Shown here piece after piece: positions 57,940-64,000 of a stretch of 64,000 nt of DNA. A program made the translations under genes and the position numbers. Source of the stretch: Protonemura montana. Taxonomy: Eukaryota > Arthropoda > Insecta > Plecoptera > Nemouridae. The notes under the pieces were generated by a model, which saw only the letters and a list, made by a program, of their open reading frames with translations, had not been told where the DNA came from and made no database searches. Position 1 is the first letter of the stretch. Each line of letters begins with the position of its first letter. The stretch lies in NCBI GenBank assembly GCA_947568835.1, contig OX387608.1, positions 12,748,001-12,812,000 of the forward strand, written 5' to 3'.

Positions 57940-60900
57940 CTAGTTGAGAGAATCGTCGACGTTGTCCGAAGAGAACTGCGAGAGGTCCAGCGTGAGCACC
58001 TTGCTGACAAGGCACTCGCTGACGTCGTGCGTGATCCCGATAAGCACGTCAGCGTGACTGTAGAACTCCTCCTTCAGCGAGATCACGATCGTCTGCAGCG
58101 TGTCTCGCTGCCCGCGGATGTAGCTTGCAACCTTGGAGATGTTGGTGTTGTCCAGCGCAGCGTCGATCTCGTCCAGGACGAAGAATGGTGACGGCTGGTA
58201 GCTGTCGACGAAATGGGAACACAAACATTAACAAGGTTGCTTGATTTTCTGTTTCTTGGTATAGCATACACTGATGTTTAAGATTTTCGGTCTTAAAACG
58301 GACCTCAGCTTATGTTTCAACTGGATTTTAATCGAGGACGTAATATTTTTATATTGCGAGACACTAACCTTAAAATACCATGCATCGTCATACATTTATT
58401 GAGTTTCCAAGAAGTTGTGCTTTACCTCTTTCTTTTCTTTACCACACAAATTAGAATATCATGATAAGATGTCTCAGAAACCTTCACTTTTCACAAGATG
58501 TAAAGAAATGTAAGTAATATGTTTGTAAGATCTTTAAATACAGAATCTGTCAATTAATTTCTACCAACCTTTAGTATATTATTTCCCAAGCTTAAATAAA
58601 TTGTATTAAATAAATTAAATTAGAAAAAATGTCGGCACCTGTGGATAGCGAATAGCAGCGCGAGTGCGGCGACTGTTTTCTCCCCTCCGCTGAGGTTGTT
58701 CATCTGCTGGAATCGCTTGCCGGGCGCCACGCAGTTGTAGTTGATGCCGTCCAGGTACGGCTCCTCCGGGTTCTCCGGTCCCAGGAACGCTTGCGCAGAC
58801 TGGTTCTTGGCCAGCGCCTGGTCACACAGAAAACAAAGCTGGCATCAAGCTCGTGGATCTTACACAGATAGATACACAAATTTTTTCCACATTGCATCTC
58901 CAGTTAACCCCTGAAGTACAAATATTATCAGCCAATTGCAGGCTGGTGTTTCCAGATTTTTAGAGGTGATAACATGGTGATTTTTACCATGGTGATAACT
59001 ACGTAACCCACACATTTATGAGGGTTAAGCTTAAAATCTGCTTTGTGGATTCTGCCCCTGGGGTTCCTCGTCCTCATAAGATTTTGTGTAGCCAATTCCA
59101 GCCCAAGGTGGACGATATGTGCAGACCATCTGTTCATGAATCTGACAGAAAAAAACTTACCGAGGTAAAAAATTGCCGATTGCATGAAGAGACTTGCATC
59201 ATTTCAGCTTTATTAAGTCTAGTACTTCTCTTAGTCTGATGATAATTCGTGGCGTTTAACGACGCGCTGGTTTTATAACTGGCCCTGCGGCCACTGGTCT
59301 AATGGCATCGGTGAATGAGGATGATGATGAACCTAACCTAGCCTAGAAGGGTGGAGAAAAAACCCAGTGCCAGCAATTAGCCTACTCCTGTCGAAGAGCA
59401 CCAAGGGGACCACTGGCTTAATGTCCCTTCCGAAGGACGGTACAACTCGAACAGCAGGATTCCCCCACAAATCCATGCCGTCAGGAGGTTCAAAAACAAG
59501 GCGAATGAAGTTGTTGCACAAACTTTCATCCCCCAACCTCTCTCCCAAACAGAACTGATCATGTGTATAATGGTCACCCATCATGCATCTGACTCAGCAC
59601 AGTGTTGCTTAACTTCGGTGATCTCATGAGAACTGGTGTTTTCAACATGCCAAACCGTTCGGTTCTCCTAATCTTCCATAATCGGCCATTTCTACCTCAG
59701 TCAATTCACTCACCAGCCTTTAGGGCACTATTACCTTTTTTTAATCATGCAAATTAAAGCATATGCATGCATTTATATAAAGTGCATGTTTGTAATCTGT
59801 ACAACGGAAGACATCCACAATGAGTTGGGGTCTACCTTGTAAATGGGGTCGATCGCATTGGACACGTGGTCAAAGCAGGTCATGAAACGGTTGTGGCGCT
59901 CGGTCTTGATGCGCTCAAAGTTCTGCTTGGCCTTCCGCGCCGTACGCCGAGCGCTCTCAAACTCCTCGTTGGTCTCGTGAAGTTTCTCGCGAGCCATGTC
60001 CAGCTTTTGCATCGCCTGCGTATCGAGAAAAGATATTGATCTGCTAAAGATAAGAGGTCAATTTGTTGTCAATCGTGGCAAGCAGCCTGGAATGCTTTTC
60101 AATTAATTAACCCTTTTCTTTTTTGGTGGAGGGGGGGGGGGGGGGGGGGGGGGGGGGCATTTTTCATATGATTTGTGTTAAAATTTTTACTTTTAAGTCA
60201 GCTTTGCACCAACAAGCTTACAGAAATATGTAAGGAAAATAAGAAACAAAACTGCAGTTATAAAATTCAGAGTATGGCAGTGATGCAAAATGGTCACCCT
60301 AAAATTAATCCTGATGCTACACAGGGTAGTAGTCCCAAGATTTAATTCAAATACTGGACTTCATTCGTTGATAGGAAGGGACATCCACCTTTGGAATACC
60401 CTGCCCCTCCCGCTTTAACTTCCAGAGAATGCAGAAGGTTTCAAAGCAGTGGTACACCATGTCCTTATTTCTAAGTTACTTTATAAATAAAATTTGATTA
60501 ATTGATTTGATGTGAACCAAATTAATAGAACAAGTTTGATCAGTCATAATAACAGTACACATAAAAATCATTATGGGCCATGCAATACAAGATGTGATAA
60601 GCAATATAAATTGAGGCAGACATTGTCTGTGCCACATATTCAATCTAAAATTATTCACTTGCTGACAACTGCATAAAGAATCAAAATTGCCTCCATTACA
60701 TCATGAACACCGTCTTTTTTTTGCATATGGAACGTTACAAATTTTAACTTAGCCATCGTAACTAACATCGCTTTGAGTCAATGGCCACATTCATTGAGAA
60801 ATTTGGCCTTTAGAGCGTAAACCTCAGCCAACCCCAGGTCAACAGGATCGGCACCTACCCGCATGTTCGGCGCCTGGATGCGCTGGATCGTGTTCTGCAG

Positions 60901-63900
60901 CTCGTTGATAGACTTGGTCAGCTCACTAGTCTTGCGTTTCACGTCATCCGGCTCGTACAGATCCTACAAAGCACGTTTCGAGCTCGTTACAAGGACTCAA
61001 CTACAATGAAAAATTCATAAGGAGCATAGTCTTCATTACAGAAGCAGCTTTAGCAATTCTAGCAGAACTCGGCATTATGATTTAACTCAATAAATCCCCA
61101 CATCTGATGCATGGAAATTTATAATTTGAGAGTAAGATTCTAGTCTGTGAAGTAAAAGACACAAAACTCTATAATCGAGAGGTTTGTCAGTACCAAGAAA
61201 ATATTTTGGTCGGCTGCAAATTGCCATGTGAAAATATGTCCACAAGCTATATATTAGCACCCATACATGTAGTTCTACAATAGCTGGCTGGTTAGGCCTG
61301 TTAGCAGCCAAACAAGACATACTTAACCATATGGGATGGGGCAGAAATCAGCCAGAGAAAAACTCATCTCAATCAGATTGGGTTGTCATTGTTTATGTTC
61401 CACCCTTATTATAATCACCAAACCCGACCCGATACCGACTGAAGTGCCTACCTTCAGGGAGTCCGAGAGGTTTGCGTAGTCGATGATGATGCGGCTCTCG
61501 CGATCATAGATCTGCGACGTGCCCTGCGACGTGCCCTGCAACGAGTTGAGGCTCGACTCGTTGGGATCGGTCGATGTCTCCTGCGTGATGTCCTCCATGT
61601 CGCCGCGGGCCATCGGTATCTCGATGTCTTCCATCTGCGTTCAAGAGGGCAATGCAAACGTCAACAACTGGGCAGACTTCTTATAACTAGGGATGTCATC
61701 GGGATCTTGATATCATACGAGTTCAACGCAAAGGTAAAAAAACATGAGACAGGCCACTTGTAATCTGAAATACTTAAGGTTTCTTAGGAACCTGGGTTGG
61801 TTCCAGGTAATAAGATACCCAGTACCAAATAAGGATCTAAGTATTGATTGATTGGGGTTTAAAGATGCACTGTTTTGACAACTAGCCCTACAGCACTGGT
61901 CTAATGGCGTCGGTGAACGAGCGGATGATGATGAGCCTAACCTAGCCTAGAACGGAGGAGGGGAAAACCGGTGCTGGCACGTAGCCTACTCCTGTCGAAG
62001 AGCACCAAGGGGACCACCGGCTTAACGTCCATTCCGAAAAAGATCCAAGTATTGTTTGTCAGCAAATTTACTCGGATGTATCTCACTGCAATCGGCGAGC
62101 TGCCTAGCCCCACCATCCTCACCTAGCTCCCTAGCTCCTTTTGTCTTACAGCTGATAGCTAAACGTAACAAGGTCCGCTTACCTTGCAGTGCATGAGAAC
62201 GCTGTGCCGCTCGGCCTTCCGCTGCTCGAGCCGGCCCTCGATGCCTGAAACCTGCTTCTGCGCTGCCTGAATGTCCTTGGCAACGGCGCCCACTTCGCGG
62301 CGCGCCACAGCGATCTCTTTGTCTGCCTCATCTGCGGCCGCCTTGCGCGTGTTGCGGTCCTGCTTGCGCTCGTTCAGCTCTTGCATGTCGCGCTCGATCT
62401 CTGCCTTCTGCTTCGTCTCAGCCTGAGGGGGTGGGCAAATGGAACGGAGTCTTTGACGGGGTGCAGAGAATTCAAGATTGAGACAATACAAATAATGAAA
62501 AAGAGAACTAAAAAACCAATTGACCGGCCAACCCTCTAGGTCCTACAGATATAGAAAGATCAAGGCATAGTAGCTTATATGGACTGCATGGGATAGTTTC
62601 AACTGATTTCCAAAAGCATGTTGCTCATTTATAGAATTACAGGTCGATGGCTGTAGAGTTTTTCCACAGCAAAAGTTTTGTGGCAAGTTTAGTGGTAAAT
62701 GGTCAATATAAAGGAGGTACTGTACAGCATCTGTGATTGTAGATATAGGGGTAAGATTGACAGAGAATGAAAAGCGTTCTAACAAAGTGACATGACGAGC
62801 AGATTTGCTACAACTCTGAGCCTGCTAACCTGCTTGGCCGTCTCCAGAGCGTCATCGTCGTCCTGCACGGCCCGTTCCCAGCGCAGCACGTTGTCCGACA
62901 TGTTACGCGCACGCTCAAAGTCCAGCTGGTTGATGAGCCGGTTCCGCTGGTCGTCAAACTCGTTCTTCTTCTTGAGCCGTTCCTGCTGCGTGCGCAACTC
63001 GCGCTCCTCGTACTGTCGGATGTTGGCCACGCCGATGGACTCGCAGAACTGCTTGAACACGCTGTCCTCAACGTTGTTCATGTTCTCCTTGATCTCCTGA
63101 ATCTTGATGTCGCGCTCGCGCATCATGCGCTCGATCTCGGTGATCTTCGGACCTGCGGACAGTGGTTACGATTACCACTCAAAGACTAGTGCACGAAACC
63201 AATTTGTAAAACTACTGATCGCATAGATTTGCAAGTTGTTAATGTTGATCATAGTTCTACTCTCATTTGACAATATAATGTATCCATTTCCCGCCTAGAT
63301 TTGAGGACGATTTTCATCACAGGGATGGTTTTTGGCCAAATTATTGGTCACGTCAATTGCATACAAGTTTGGTAGTTAGCTGTCTCATATTCCCCAAATT
63401 TGTAGAATACATCATTTGGGCTGTGCTAATCTATTTTGAATCTACAAGTGGTACAAGCGGTATTTCATTAGTTTCGACGGCCATTCCAGGCAATTCCAAT
63501 AATGTTCGTATTGGTGATATTACCATAGCCAGGGCACAACTATTGCCATACAACATCTCTCACTAAATCTCTACCTTTTAAGGTTAGCCTTAATTTGATG
63601 CCACAACCAAAGTCATGACAAATGTTACCTCTTTGATATGCAACTACATTCCCCTTCTCGAGATGAAATGACTTACAGCAACCTCTCACGCTGTAAAAAC
63701 TCCTAAAGCACTCACCAAAGTTTTCTGACTCCTCCTTCAGCTCCGTGAGCTCCTTTTCGAGGTCGTAAATCTGCTTGACCGTCCGCTCCTGGTCGGTCTT
63801 GGAGTACCGCAGCCGCGTCTCCAGTCCACGTATCTGAGACTCGACCGTGTTCAGTTCGGACTCCTTGCGCGACTTCTTCATCGACTCGCGCAGCTCCTCG

Positions 63901-64000
63901 GTGAGTCGCTCTTTGTCCGACTTGAGCGACGACATCTGCTTCTCGTCCCACCGCTTGGCCTTGCGGGCGAGGTCCAGACTGCCTCCCGAAATGATGCCAG
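57940..64000 (-). CDS. SMC1: SMC1 cohesin ATPase, 3' part (eight exons, runs off right edge)
   Basis: Minus-strand exons: 64000(partial)-63716, 63152-62830, 62422-62183, 61634-61452, 60963-60859, 60015-59836, 58817-58639 and 58201-57940, joined in frame for about 585 aa to the stop. The sequence enters at [18 protein letters not shown], just after the hinge, and runs through the second coiled coil ([37 protein letters not shown]). It ends in the head domain: [20 protein letters not shown], the ABC signature [19 protein letters not shown], Walker [17 protein letters not shown], and [21 protein letters not shown]1 pairs with SMC3 in the cohesin ring that holds sister chromatids. The linker [16 protein letters not shown] matches the SMC1A acidic insert; Gln/Ser-rich GTSQGTSQ is local. 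It is SMC1A-like; an SMC1B origin is unlikely in an arthropod. Two SINEs lie in its introns. Confidence 0.97.
59242..59665 (-). mobile_element. 5S rRNA-derived SINE, near full length, in SMC1 intron
   Basis: On minus it starts GGTTTGGCATGTTGAAAACA, has GATCACCGAAGTTAAGCAAC and GATGGGTGACCATTATACAC, the full body and the end CACCGATGCCATTAGACC with GCGTCGTTAAACGCC. It lies in the intron between the exons at 60015-59836 and 58817-58639. Confidence 0.9.
60127..60157 (+). repeat. Poly-G run in SMC1 intron
   Basis: About 30 consecutive G interrupted once early by an A; G-quadruplex forming is possible. Length may be unreliable in assembly. Confidence 0.7.
61846..62045 (-). mobile_element. 5S rRNA-derived SINE, 3' half only, in SMC1 intron
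   Basis: On minus it begins inside the body (GGAATGGACGTTAAGCCGGT), then GTGCTCTTCGACAGGAGTAG, TAGGCTAGGTTAGG and CACCGACGCCATTAGACC. The 5S-like promoter part is missing, as expected of a 5'-truncated insertion. Confidence 0.87.

Noticed and set aside
57847..58191. 114-codon plus frame at the SMC1 3' end
   Set aside because: Antisense shadow of the last SMC1 exon, which has clear Walker B homology.

Overview
This is a piece of an animal nuclear genome, most likely an arthropod. Genes carry GT-AG introns and GC-rich exons set in AT-rich introns and spacers. The gene set is metazoan: NUDCD1, SDR39U1, MED10, BLCAP, IFT88, PFDN4 and SMC1. One gene is a secreted GH20 beta-N-acetylglucosaminidase of the arthropod chitin-degrading type. 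A tract rich in TTAGG, the usual arthropod telomere pentamer, also fits. I cannot name the species. Exon boundaries were worked out by hand from reading frame, intron phase and splice sites, and every multi-exon model below keeps frame from end to end.

Layout. 0.1-3.9 kb: NUDCD1 (+). 5.4-7.9 kb: SDR39U1 (-), head-to-head with MED10 (+, 8.1-9.1 kb) across 239 bp. 9.1-13.2 kb: gene-free, with a candidate inverted-repeat transposon holding a SINE. 13.2-20.4 kb: ten-exon chitooligosaccharidolytic hexosaminidase (+). 21.4-21.7 kb: intronless BLCAP (-), head-to-head with the 16-exon IFT88 (+, 22.1-40.7 kb). IFT88 intron 5 (about 9.3 kb) holds a roughly 6 kb satellite of 136-bp units, followed by an antisense two-exon gene for an unrecognised protein with 84-residue repeats. 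40.7-54.2 kb: gene-free and repeat-dense, with two copies of an old repeat each hit by a young hAT-like element, a cluster of tRNA-like Pol III-type sequences, a GC-rich hairpin, a dead LINE tail, a tandem SINE trimer and a TTAGG-rich tract. 54.2-55.3 kb: PFDN4 (-). 56.4-57.6 kb: a hAT-like element with perfect 8-bp target duplications. 57.9-64.0 kb: the 3' part of SMC1 (-), running off the right edge.

The genes do not form a pathway. They are unrelated housekeeping genes (client chaperoning, Mediator, cohesin, prefoldin, ciliary transport) plus one chitin-turnover enzyme. The distinctive biology is in the repeats. A SINE family derived from 5S rRNA is present in about 13 full or partial copies across introns and spacers. 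The most unusual material is (1) the antisense repeat-protein gene beside the satellite, (2) the tRNA-like cluster at 44-47.5 kb, including one unit whose box A lies in the loop of an 11-bp hairpin, and (3) a 73-nt tRNA-like sequence enclosed by 39-nt inverted repeats in IFT88 intron 6.
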